In this document: in pieces, positions 1 through 6,634 of the stretch | Layout of the letters: each line of letters starts with the position of its first letter | How positions within the stretch are numbered: position 1 is the first letter of the stretch | Origin: an uncultured Christensenellaceae bacterium | GTDB taxonomy: Bacteria; Bacillota; Clostridia; Christensenellales; Aristaeellaceae | Direction of reading: 5' to 3' | Assembly: GCA_905236495.1 (NCBI GenBank) | Contig: CAJOPV010000081.1 | Coordinates: 1-6,781, forward strand | DNA: 6,781 bases | Position numbers and translations under genes: made by a program | The notes under the pieces: generated by a model | Told to the model about the DNA's origin: nothing | The model's database searches: none | Seen by the model: the letters and a program-made list of their open reading frames with translations, nothing else

Positions 1-664
1 ATTCGTCGCAAACGGAATCCGCGAATTCCTCGCAGGGCGGGATGGGGCAGAAGCCGTAGCTGGGCACCAGGATCTCCACCTTCGCCAGCACCTTGAGGAC
101 GATGGTGACGCAGACGGTGAGGCGGAAGGTGTTATCCCCCTGATAGCTGCCCGCCACGCACACGGCGCTTGCCATGCCCTCCAGGGTGAAGGGCACGATG
201 GAATCGTCGGGGATCGCCAGCAGCACGTCCTTATTCACCGTCACCACGCCCTTGCCGATGTATTCCACGCAGCGGCTGTCGGTGAAGAGGATATCGATGG
301 GGATCTCCACCGTGCCGCGCACCCGGGCGAAGCAGGGCCGGTCGCACAGCCGCTCCACGGACAGGTTGCCGATATCCACGTCCATGGTGCTGGAACGGCA
401 GGATTCAAAGGTGATGGGGGCCACAGGGGCGGATGTAGGCGGCACGGTGGTGGTATCGTCGCAGCATCCGCAGCCGTTGTTGACCACCTGGGCGTAGCTG
501 CTGATGGTGACGTTCACGTTGGTGAGCTGCTCCTGCTGCAGGCAGCTGTCATACACCCGCTGCACCTGGATGCACACCTTTTCATCCAGGCCCTCCAGGG
601 CGTTGCCGGCGATGGTGCCGGGGCAGCAGCCGGGGTTGGCGTTTTTGTAGGAATAGAAAGACAT
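1..664 (-). CDS. Cysteine-rich hypothetical protein, 3' end outside the window
   Basis: Seen: reading leftward from the ATG at 664-662, 221 codons are open with no stop before the window edge, so the C-terminus is missing. An AGGAGG ribosome binding site (complement of 674-679) sits 9 nt before the ATG and fixes the start. The fragment has 16 cysteines in 221 residues (about 7%), including CC at 13-14, CGCC at 65-68, and single ones at 31, 41, 89, 107, 111, 132, 169, 185, 206, 211 and 219. No signal peptide or membrane segment is visible. Residues 72-83 form a Thr/Pro/Ala linker between an N-terminal part and a beta-rich second part (about 113-205) ending in the segment EILVPSYGF. Codon use matches the neighbours (no TTA, CTA or TCA seen), so it looks native. 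I do not recognise a named family. A structural protein of the spore coat or cell surface, cross-linked by disulfides, is a guess from cysteine content only. Confidence 0.82.
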   Translation of the reverse strand, partial: MSFYSYKNANPGCCPGTIAGNALEGLDEKVCIQVQRVYDSCLQQEQLTNVNVTISSYAQVVNNGCGCCDDTTTVPPTSAPVAPITFESCRSSTMDVDIGNLSVERLCDRPCFARVRGTVEIPIDILFTDSRCVEYIGKGVVTVNKDVLLAIPDDSIVPFTLEGMASAVCVAGSYQGDNTFRLTVCVTIVLKVLAKVEILVPSYGFCPIPPCEEFADSVCDE

Positions 665-681
665 GTAATTGCGCCTCCTCG

Positions 682-704
682 CATGGGCGCCTCCATGGGC
701 GCCT
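682..704. repeat. 12-bp tandem duplication in the leader of the cysteine-rich gene
   Basis: The 11-mer CATGGGCGCCT occurs at 682-692 and again at 694-704, giving a 12-bp period. It lies just upstream of the ribosome binding site of the leftward gene that starts at 664. On the minus strand each copy supplies an ATG (at 684 and 696) out of frame with the ATG at 664, and neither is preceded by a good ribosome binding site. Confidence 0.8.
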
Positions 705-750
705 GTTTTCAGGGCCGGGGCCGGTTTTCAGGCCCCTCACCCCCATGCTA

Positions 751-778
751 TGCCGCGCCGCGGGAAGCGTGCGCGGCA
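751..778. repeat. GC-rich inverted repeat in the divergent intergenic region
   Basis: TGCCGCGC at 751-758 is the exact reverse complement of GCGCGGCA at 771-778, with a 12-nt loop. No T-run follows on either strand, so it is not a canonical intrinsic terminator. It would lie in the 5' leader of the leftward gene if that gene's promoter is further right. A regulatory role is not shown; in GC-rich DNA an 8-bp palindrome can arise by chance. Confidence 0.5.
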
Positions 779-909
779 AGGAAGGGCTGAGGTATATATC
801 CTTCATTCGTCTTTTCACGCTTCATTGTACGCTCTTCGCTTGTCGCCTCTTCCCTCCTTCCTATCTCCATTTAAGTTGTTGCTTTTTTGTAAATTCGCGC
901 CCGGGGCTC

Positions 910-938
910 TTGCTTTCTATGCCGGGCCGGGGTACAAT
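910..938 (+). promoter_or_regulatory. Sigma-A-type promoter for tilS-hpt
   Basis: TTGCTT (910-915) and TACAAT (933-938) are separated by exactly 17 nt, a good match to the vegetative consensus TTGACA-17-TATAAT. The expected transcription start, about 7 nt after the -10 box, falls near 945, which is only about 2 nt before the tilS ATG at 947. If this promoter is used, the tilS message is essentially leaderless. Confidence 0.7.
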
Positions 939-946
939 AATGCAGT

Positions 947-2287
947 ATGGACGATTGGGCCTTTTTGTTGCAGCGCACGCAGCGATCCTGGCGTGACGCG
1001 GGGGAACCCAGCCGCGTGAAAGCGGCTGTATCCGGGGGCGCCGATTCGGTGGCCCTCCTGTTGGTGTTGGCTCAATTATCCGGGCAGGAAGGGTTCAGCC
1101 TCTCCTGCGTCCACGTGGATCACGGCCTGCGGCCCGAATCCGGGCAGGACGCCGCCTTTGTGGAGAAACTGTGCCAGGGCTTGAACGTGCCCTGCCGCGT
1201 TTTCCGGGTGCAGCTCCGGGGCAAGAGCGAGGACGAGGCCCGGGCCGCCCGGTACGACGCTATGCTGAACGGCTTTTCGGACGAGCCGGATTTTGCCCTG
1301 GCCCTGGCTCATCACCGCCGGGACCAGGCGGAAACGGTGCTCCTGCGCCTGATTAGGGGCAGCGGCAGCGAGGGCCTGTCCGCCATGCGGGAAAGCTCCC
1401 TCCGCCCTCGTCAGGGCGGCGCGGCGCTTTTGTGGCGGCCCTTTTTGGAGATCAGCCCCGAAACCATCCGAAGCGCGCTGGCGGCCCGGCACGTCTCCTG
1501 GCGGGAGGACGCCACCAACGGGCAGGAAAAGTATCTTCGCAATTACATCCGCCTCCGGGTGCTGCCCCTGATCCGGCAGCGATCGCCCCAGGCGGAGGAG
1601 GCCATGGGCCGGGCTGCCCGGATCCTTTCGGAGGAAGCGGATTTCATTCACAATCAAGCGGAAGATTTCCTGACAAGCGGCGGTCACGCCTGCCTGTACG
1701 ATCCCCTGCGGTGGGTGAGCTACCCCGCCCTGTCGGGGCTGCACCCCGCCCTGCGCCGCCGGGTGCTGCGCATGGCATGCCCGGTGAAGCTGGATTGGGC
1801 GCAGACGGAGCAGCTTCGCGCCCTTGCTCCCGGCGATCAGATGAACCTGCCGGAGGGCTGGCGGGCGGCCTGCACAAAAGAAAAGCTGCATTTCCTGCCC
1901 CCCGCCGGGATGGCTTTTCCTCCGCAGCCGCTGATGAAGCATACCCTGCGCGTTTCCCCCTGGGCGGGGGAAAACGGCGACGGGATCAGGAAACAGGCCA
2001 TGCCCCGGTCGGTCTTTGAGCGCTGCGCGCTCCGCGCCTGGCAGCCTGGGGACCGCATCCGGCCGCTGGGCGCTCCGGGGGAAAAATCCATGCAGGATTA
2101 TTTCGTGGATAAGAAGGTGCCCCGGCCCTTCCGGCCCTGCGTGCCTCTGCTGTGCATGGGAAGCAGGGTAATCTGGGCCGTGGGCGTAGGCCCCGGGGAG
2201 GAGGCCCGCACGGAGGCGGGCGGGGACAACGTGCTGCTCACGTACGAAGGCTTTCTGCCGGGGGATGCCTCGGCGAATGAAGAGTAA
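947..2287 (+). CDS. tilS: tRNA(Ile)-lysidine synthase
   Basis: TilS uses ATP and lysine to convert C34 of the CAU-anticodon tRNA-Ile to lysidine, so that it reads AUA and is charged with isoleucine rather than methionine. It acts in the cytoplasm and is normally essential. Seen in the 446-residue product: the PP-loop ATP-binding motif SGGADS at 29-34, HVDHGLR at 56-62, the HHxxDQAET motif at 122-130, YLRNYIR at 196-202, and a C-terminal TilS domain with PGDRIRPLG (367-375) and DYFVDKKVPR (384-393). Length is close to E. coli TilS (about 430). An in-frame TAA at 938-940 lies just upstream, so the ATG at 947 is the first possible start. No ribosome binding site precedes it, and it sits at the predicted transcription start. 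It lies directly upstream of hpt (15-nt gap), the usual Firmicutes arrangement, and is probably co-transcribed with it. Confidence 0.95.
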   Translation: MDDWAFLLQRTQRSWRDAGEPSRVKAAVSGGADSVALLLVLAQLSGQEGFSLSCVHVDHGLRPESGQDAAFVEKLCQGLNVPCRVFRVQLRGKSEDEARAARYDAMLNGFSDEPDFALALAHHRRDQAETVLLRLIRGSGSEGLSAMRESSLRPRQGGAALLWRPFLEISPETIRSALAARHVSWREDATNGQEKYLRNYIRLRVLPLIRQRSPQAEEAMGRAARILSEEADFIHNQAEDFLTSGGHACLYDPLRWVSYPALSGLHPALRRRVLRMACPVKLDWAQTEQLRALAPGDQMNLPEGWRAACTKEKLHFLPPAGMAFPPQPLMKHTLRVSPWAGENGDGIRKQAMPRSVFERCALRAWQPGDRIRPLGAPGEKSMQDYFVDKKVPRPFRPCVPLLCMGSRVIWAVGVGPGEEARTEAGGDNVLLTYEGFLPGDASANEE

Positions 2288-2302
2288 AAGGAGAATACCG
2301 CC

Positions 2303-2860
2303 ATGGATACCAACGCCGCGCTGTATGGGGATCTGGAAAGGATCCTGGTGACCCGGGAGGAGATCGCAAAAGCCGTTCGGGAGCTGGGGCAGAAGCTGAC
2401 GAAGGATTACGCGGGAAAGGAGCCGGTGCTCATCTGCATCCTCAAAGGCGCGTCCGTCTTTTTCACCGATCTGATCCGGGAGATCGACCTGCCCCTCACC
2501 ACCGAGTTCATGTCCATCTCCAGCTACGGCAGCAGCACCAAATCCTCCGGCGTGGTGCGCATCCTCAAGGACCTGGACCGGGATATCACAGGCCGGGACG
2601 TGCTGGTGGTGGAGGATATCGTGGATAGCGGCATGACGCTGCATTATCTGAAAGACGTGCTCAGGACCCGCAATGCCGCCTCCGTTTCCATCGTGACGCT
2701 GCTGGATAAGCCCGCCCGCCGCCGGGTGGAATTGCACGTGGATTACAGCTGCTTCAATATCCCCGACGCCTTCGTGGTGGGCTACGGCCTGGATTACGAC
2801 GAAAAATACCGCAACCTGCCGGATATCGGCGTGCTGCATCCCAGAATTTACACCAAATAA
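2303..2860 (+). CDS. hpt: Hypoxanthine (guanine) phosphoribosyltransferase
   Basis: This purine-salvage enzyme joins hypoxanthine or guanine to PRPP, giving IMP or GMP plus pyrophosphate, in the cytoplasm. Seen in the 185-residue product: the PPi-binding loop LKGA (47-50), the flexible-loop segment SSYGSSTKSSG (73-83), the PRPP-binding motif VVEDIVDSGMT (102-112) with the acidic pair E104-D105, the base-contacting lysine region LLDKPARR (133-140), and FVVGYGLDYDEKYRNLPDIG (157-176). Length and motif order are those of bacterial type I phosphoribosyltransferases of the HPRT family. The start is supported by AAGGAG at 2288-2293, 9 nt before the ATG, lying directly after the tilS stop, so translation probably follows tilS on one transcript. 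No terminator hairpin is visible after its stop, so readthrough into ftsH is likely. The gene is also called hprT. Purine specificity cannot be read from sequence. Confidence 0.96.
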   Translation: MDTNAALYGDLERILVTREEIAKAVRELGQKLTKDYAGKEPVLICILKGASVFFTDLIREIDLPLTTEFMSISSYGSSTKSSGVVRILKDLDRDITGRDVLVVEDIVDSGMTLHYLKDVLRTRNAASVSIVTLLDKPARRRVELHVDYSCFNIPDAFVVGYGLDYDEKYRNLPDIGVLHPRIYTK

Positions 2861-2871
2861 CGCCCCAAAGA

Positions 2872-2901
2872 TTGCAAACCCTACAATAGATATGCTATAA
2901 T
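2872..2901 (+). promoter_or_regulatory. Extended -10 promoter for ftsH
   Basis: In the 79-nt gap between hpt and ftsH, TTGCAA (2872-2877) and a perfect TATAAT (2896-2901) are 18 nt apart. The -10 box is preceded by TGC (2893-2895), making an extended -10 element. Predicted transcription start is near 2908, giving a leader of about 30 nt that holds the ftsH ribosome binding site. This allows ftsH and the VanW gene to be expressed independently of tilS-hpt. Confidence 0.78.
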
Positions 2902-2925
2902 CTTTTTCTGACCCAAGTGTTATTT

Positions 2926-2931
2926 AGGAGG
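2926..2931 (+). promoter_or_regulatory. Ribosome binding site that decides the TTG start of ftsH
   Basis: A perfect AGGAGG lies 8 nt upstream of TTG 2940-2942. The next in-frame ATG (codon 9, 2964-2966) has no comparable site and would cut into the start of the first membrane segment, so TTG is preferred. Confidence 0.85.
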
Positions 2932-2939
2932 AAACGATT

Positions 2940-4829
2940 TTGCGTAAAGTGTCTCGTGGCCTGATGGGATACCTGGTGATGATCGCCGCGTTCATCTTTT
3001 TGATCGTGCTTTTGTCCGGCGGTATGACCGCCGAAAACCGACGCATCGAGTATCCCGAACTGCTCAAGCGCATCGAAAACGAGGAAATCGACCGGGTCTC
3101 CATCCGGGGCACGGCCCTGGTGGGGCGGTTGAAGGACAGCCGCATTTCCCTGTCCGATTATCCGGCGCGGGCCTATGATTTTGAAACCACCATCGGCCCG
3201 GATTTTTACGATACCGTGCTCACCATGCTGGCCCAGAAAAAGGGCGTGGACGCGGATACCCTGTCGGTCCGGGATCTGGGCTTTGAAATCGAATACCTTG
3301 CCCCGGTGGTGACCCCCTGGTATCTGGAATTGATCCCCTACCTGATCCCCATTGTGCTGCTGATGGTGATGTGGTGGTATATCATGCGCCAGCAGACGGG
3401 CGGCGGCGGGAAGGTGATGAACTTCGGCAAATCCCGGGCCGCCATGGTGGACCCCAGCAAAAACAAGGTCACCTTCGCGAACGTAGCCGGGGCGGACGAG
3501 GAAAAGGACGAGCTCAAGGAGATCGTGGATTTCCTCAAAAACCCCAAGCAATACGTGGATTTGGGCGCCCGCATCCCCAAGGGCGTGCTGCTGGTGGGCC
3601 CTCCGGGCACCGGCAAAACGCTGCTCGCCAAAGCCGTGGCGGGGGAAGCCAACGTGCCCTTCTTCTCCATTTCCGGCTCCGATTTTGTGGAAATGTTCGT
3701 GGGCGTAGGCGCCAGCCGGGTGCGGGACCTGTTTGAGCAGGCCAAGCGCAACGCCCCCAGCATCGTCTTTATTGACGAGATCGACGCCGTGGGCCGCCAT
3801 CGCGGGGCCGGCCTGGGCGGCGGGCACGACGAAAGGGAGCAGACGCTGAACCAATTGCTTGTGGAAATGGACGGCTTTTCCACCAACGAGGGCGTCATCG
3901 TCATGGCTGCCACCAACCGCCGGGATATCCTGGACCCCGCCCTTTTGCGGCCCGGGCGGTTTGACCGGCAGGTGACGGTGAATTATCCCGATATCAACGG
4001 GCGCATCGCCATTTTGAAGGTACATTCCAAGGGCAAGCCCCTGGCGGAGGACGTGGACCTGGACAACATCGCCAAGCGCACCCCCTACGCCACCGGCGCG
4101 GACCTGGAAAACATTATGAACGAGGGCGCCATCCAGGCCGCCCGGGAAAAGAGCACCGTCATTACCCAGGCCCATCTGATCGAGGCTGTGGAGCGCATCC
4201 AGATGGGCCCCGAAAAGCGCAGCCACAAGGTATTGGAAGAGGATCGGCGCATCACCGCCTATCACGAGGCAGGCCACGCCATCGTGGGCCATTTCCTGCC
4301 GCTGTGCGACGACGTGCATATGATCACCGTGGTGCCCAGGGGCCAGGCGGCGGGGCTTACCCTGTCCCTGCCTGAAAAGGAGACGGATCACCAGGGCAAG
4401 CAGAAGCTTTTGCAGAATATCACCATGATGCTGGGCGGACGGGCCGCTGAGAGCCTCACCCAAGACGATATCTGCACCGGCGCCATCAGCGATCTGAAGC
4501 GGGCCACCGAGGTGGCCCGGGGCATGGTAACCAAGTTCGGCATGAGCGATAAGCTGGGCACCGTATATCTGGGCAACGATCAGGAAGTGTTCGTCGGCAT
4601 GGAATTCGGGCAGACCCGGGATTACAGCGAGGAAACCGCCGCCCTCATCGATTCCGAGGTGCGCGCCATCCTCACCCGCTGCTATCAGGACGCTTTGGAT
4701 ATCCTTCGCCAGCACATGGATCAGCTTCGGGGCATCGCCGAGCTGCTTATCGAAAAAGAAACCCTCACCCGGGAGGATTTCCTCCGCTTCCTCAATCCGG
4801 TCCCCGCTGTTGAAGGCACTATCGAATAA
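2940..4829 (+). CDS. ftsH: ATP-dependent zinc metalloprotease FtsH
   Basis: FtsH is a membrane-anchored hexameric AAA+ protease that extracts and degrades misfolded membrane proteins and selected regulators. Seen in the 629-residue product: a first membrane segment at about 9-27, an extracytoplasmic domain at about 28-126, and a second membrane segment at about 128-149. The AAA+ module follows: Walker A GPPGTGKT (220-227), pore loop FVG (253-255), Walker B with IDEID (278-282), and second region of homology ending RPGRFDR (337-343) with the arginine fingers. The protease domain has the zinc motif HEAGH (442-446), with E443 catalytic, and D518 in AISDLKRAT as the likely third zinc ligand. All key residues are intact and length matches the family (B. 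subtilis 637). Translation starts at TTG, set by AGGAGG at 2926-2931. It follows tilS-hpt as in B. subtilis and is 31 nt upstream of the VanW gene. Confidence 0.97.
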   Translation: MRKVSRGLMGYLVMIAAFIFLIVLLSGGMTAENRRIEYPELLKRIENEEIDRVSIRGTALVGRLKDSRISLSDYPARAYDFETTIGPDFYDTVLTMLAQKKGVDADTLSVRDLGFEIEYLAPVVTPWYLELIPYLIPIVLLMVMWWYIMRQQTGGGGKVMNFGKSRAAMVDPSKNKVTFANVAGADEEKDELKEIVDFLKNPKQYVDLGARIPKGVLLVGPPGTGKTLLAKAVAGEANVPFFSISGSDFVEMFVGVGASRVRDLFEQAKRNAPSIVFIDEIDAVGRHRGAGLGGGHDEREQTLNQLLVEMDGFSTNEGVIVMAATNRRDILDPALLRPGRFDRQVTVNYPDINGRIAILKVHSKGKPLAEDVDLDNIAKRTPYATGADLENIMNEGAIQAAREKSTVITQAHLIEAVERIQMGPEKRSHKVLEEDRRITAYHEAGHAIVGHFLPLCDDVHMITVVPRGQAAGLTLSLPEKETDHQGKQKLLQNITMMLGGRAAESLTQDDICTGAISDLKRATEVARGMVTKFGMSDKLGTVYLGNDQEVFVGMEFGQTRDYSEETAALIDSEVRAILTRCYQDALDILRQHMDQLRGIAELLIEKETLTREDFLRFLNPVPAVEGTIE

Positions 4830-4860
4830 GCCCGGCTGATTACCGCGAAGGAGTTCTTTC

Positions 4861-6387
4861 ATGCAATACCGTCAGGGGTATCAGCCCCCTCCCCTGCCCC
4901 CGCCCGAACCGAAAAAAAAGCGTTCCAAGCGCCCGGTGATCCTGGCGCTTGTTATCGCTGCCGCGGCGGCGCTGGCGGTGGGGGGCGTGCTGATCGCCCG
5001 GAACATCCGGCGGCAGAATGAGGCCCACCAGGCCCTGGTGCAGGCGGTGACGGCTTACGGGCAGTCCTTTGCTCCCAACATCATCGTCGATGGGGTGAAC
5101 TTGGGCGGCATGACGGCCCAGCAGGGCATCGACGCGGTGCTCTCCCGGGTGGATGCCCGGCAGAACAGCTGGAGCCTGAACCTGACTTATCAGGGCCACA
5201 CCTTCTATACCCTCACCTACGACTCCCTGGGCGTCAGGACGGATACCGCCTCCGTCTATGCCCTGCTGGAATCGCTGTATCAGAAGGGCAAGCTGGGCAC
5301 CCTGGAGGAGCGCAAGGCGGAAATCGACGCGCTGGAAACGGAACCCCTCATCGCCAACACCACCCAAAGCGAAATGACCGACGCGCTGCTGGATTCCGTT
5401 TTGTCCCAGATCAAGGCTCAGCTCACCTGGGCCCCCTCCGACGCCTATCTGGCCTATTTCCGCCCCGATCTCAGCGACCCCTTCATCATCCAGCCTGAGC
5501 ATTACGGCTCCGCCCTGGATACGGAAAAGGTGAAGCAGCAGGTGCTTTCCATGGCGGCGGCAGGGCAAAGCGGCGATCTGGAGATCGTGCCGGACAGCGT
5601 GGCCCCCCAGGTAACGGAAAAGGACGTGCGCAGCCAGGTGCAGCTTCTGTGCAAGGCCGTCACCCCCATTTCCACCTCCTCCACCGAATACCGCAACAGC
5701 AACATCCGCACCGCCTTTTCCCGCATCGACGGCTACACCCTGGAGCCGGGCAAAACCTTCAGCTTCAACCGGGTCACCCTGGAGCGCACCACCCAGAACG
5801 GCTACCTGCCCGCCATCGAATACGGCGAAGGGGGCCTGGAAACGGTGGGCATCGGGGGCGGCGTGTGCCAGGCCAGCACCACGGTGTATCTGGCGGCGCT
5901 GCAATCCAACCTGGAGATCGTGGAGCGTTCTCCCCATGCCGATCAGGTATCCTATACCATCTTCGGGCAGGACGCCACCGTGGTCTATAACCGGCTGGAC
6001 CTGAAATTCAAAAACACCTCCGGCGGCACCATCTATATGACCGCCCGGGTGGAAAATGTGGGCAAGAGCAAAAACAAATACCAGTGCGTGGTCTGCATTT
6101 ACGGCCCCAGCCTGGGGGACGGCGTATCCTACAAGCTGCGCACCGCCGAGCAGGTGGAGATCATCCCCGCCCCTCTGACGGTCTCCTACGTCAAGGACAG
6201 GGATCACACCTACGTCACCTACACCGACGAGACCCCCTACCTGTATCGGGAAGCCCGGGACGGCTTCGTCAACGAAACCTACCTGCAGCGCCTGGAAAAC
6301 GGCAAGACGGTATCCGAAACCTTCGTCAGCCGGGATACCTGCAAGCCCCGGGAAACCGTCTATCTCACCGGCACGCTCAGCCGGTAG
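4861..6387 (+). CDS. VanW family protein, membrane-anchored
   Basis: The 508-residue product has a short cytoplasmic N-terminus rich in proline (9-17) then basic (18-24), one membrane segment at about 25-46, and the rest predicted outside the cell. Residues about 70-95 (IIVDGVNLGGMTAQQ) resemble the N-terminal repeat found before many VanW domains (peptidoglycan-binding-like, PF12229). The VanW core runs from about 277 (YRNSNIRTAF) through PGKTFSFN and the hallmark GGGVCQASTT (332-341) to about 400. The tail (about 440-505) looks like the beta-rich G5-type ending common in these proteins. The biochemical function of VanW proteins is unknown. The name comes from a vancomycin-resistance cluster, but no vanA/H/X/R/S genes are here, so resistance should not be inferred. 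A cell-envelope role is likely. AAGGAG at 4848-4853 lies 7 nt before the ATG, and the 31-nt gap after ftsH suggests co-transcription. No convincing terminator follows. Confidence 0.9.
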   Translation: MQYRQGYQPPPLPPPEPKKKRSKRPVILALVIAAAAALAVGGVLIARNIRRQNEAHQALVQAVTAYGQSFAPNIIVDGVNLGGMTAQQGIDAVLSRVDARQNSWSLNLTYQGHTFYTLTYDSLGVRTDTASVYALLESLYQKGKLGTLEERKAEIDALETEPLIANTTQSEMTDALLDSVLSQIKAQLTWAPSDAYLAYFRPDLSDPFIIQPEHYGSALDTEKVKQQVLSMAAAGQSGDLEIVPDSVAPQVTEKDVRSQVQLLCKAVTPISTSSTEYRNSNIRTAFSRIDGYTLEPGKTFSFNRVTLERTTQNGYLPAIEYGEGGLETVGIGGGVCQASTTVYLAALQSNLEIVERSPHADQVSYTIFGQDATVVYNRLDLKFKNTSGGTIYMTARVENVGKSKNKYQCVVCIYGPSLGDGVSYKLRTAEQVEIIPAPLTVSYVKDRDHTYVTYTDETPYLYREARDGFVNETYLQRLENGKTVSETFVSRDTCKPRETVYLTGTLSR

Positions 6388-6447
6388 CGCCCCGGTTCCG
6401 GCATGGGCAGAACCCCTGCCTGCAGCAAACAATTTTTCACGAAAGGA

Positions 6448-6476
6448 TTGACAAACGGCCCTTCGTTTGATATACT
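6448..6476 (+). promoter_or_regulatory. Strong promoter for the tRNA-Ser pair
   Basis: A perfect TTGACA (6448-6453) and TATACT (6471-6476) are 17 nt apart, very near the vegetative consensus. Transcription should start near 6483, about 32 nt before the first tRNA. This is the strongest promoter in the window, as expected for stable RNA genes. Confidence 0.88.
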
Positions 6477-6514
6477 GGCTAAGCGCTTCCGGGAAGGCCG
6501 TCAGTCGCATCCGC

Positions 6515-6603
6515 GGAGAGATGGCCGAGTGGTTGATGGCGCTGGTCTTGAAAACCAGTGATGCCGAAAGGCACCGTGGGTTCGAATCCCTCTCTCTCCG
6601 CCA
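6515..6603 (+). tRNA. tRNA-Ser(UGA)
   Basis: The 89-nt gene folds as a class II tRNA. The acceptor stem is GGAGAGA (6515-6521) with TCTCTCC (6593-6599), followed by discriminator G (6600) and encoded CCA (6601-6603). The D stem is GCC/GGC (6524-6526, 6538-6540). The anticodon stem is CTGGT/ACCAG with loop CTTGAAA, placing anticodon TGA at 6549-6551. The long variable arm TGCC-GAAA-GGCA (6562-6573) marks it as serine. The T loop TTCGAAT is normal, but the T stem GTGGG (6576-6580) with CCCTC (6588-6592) has a U-U mismatch at 6577/6591 (standard positions 50/64). It should read UCA and, with the usual wobble modification, other UCN codons. Confidence 0.96.
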
Positions 6604-6634
6604 TTTTCCCCTCCCCACGCACCGCAAGCCAAAT

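Noticed and set aside
665..946. Sporulation-type promoter for the leftward cysteine-rich gene
   Set aside because: I read the minus strand for sigma-A and sporulation sigma boxes; scattered partial matches exist (for example TATATA near 793-798 and TACAAT at 829-824), but none has a properly spaced partner.
669..1019. Rightward open frames starting at 669 and 745 in the divergent intergenic region
   Set aside because: No good ribosome binding site, no recognisable motifs, they overlap the tilS start in other frames, and they cross the tilS promoter.
1076..2839. 587-residue open frame on the minus strand opposite tilS and hpt
   Set aside because: It is in exact codon register with tilS and hpt, which carry clear family motifs; it is open only because those genes lack TTA, CTA and TCA codons. 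No ribosome binding site or recognisable domain.
2895..4862. 655-residue open frame on the minus strand opposite ftsH
   Set aside because: Same mirror effect of codon usage. Composition is rich in His, Gly and Ala with no plausible domain, while the sense strand is an intact FtsH.
4861..6387. Vancomycin-resistance locus suggested by the VanW match
   Set aside because: VanW-family genes are common in Clostridia without resistance, and no ligase, dehydrogenase, dipeptidase or two-component genes of a van cluster are present.
6406..6436. Possible terminator after the VanW gene: GGCAG (6406-6410) pairing with CTGCC (6416-6420), then AATTTTT
   Set aside because: The stem is only 5 bp and the T-run is about 10 nt away, so it is not a convincing intrinsic terminator. 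The 6-bp ACCGGC/GCCGGT pair at 6367-6385 likewise has no T-run.
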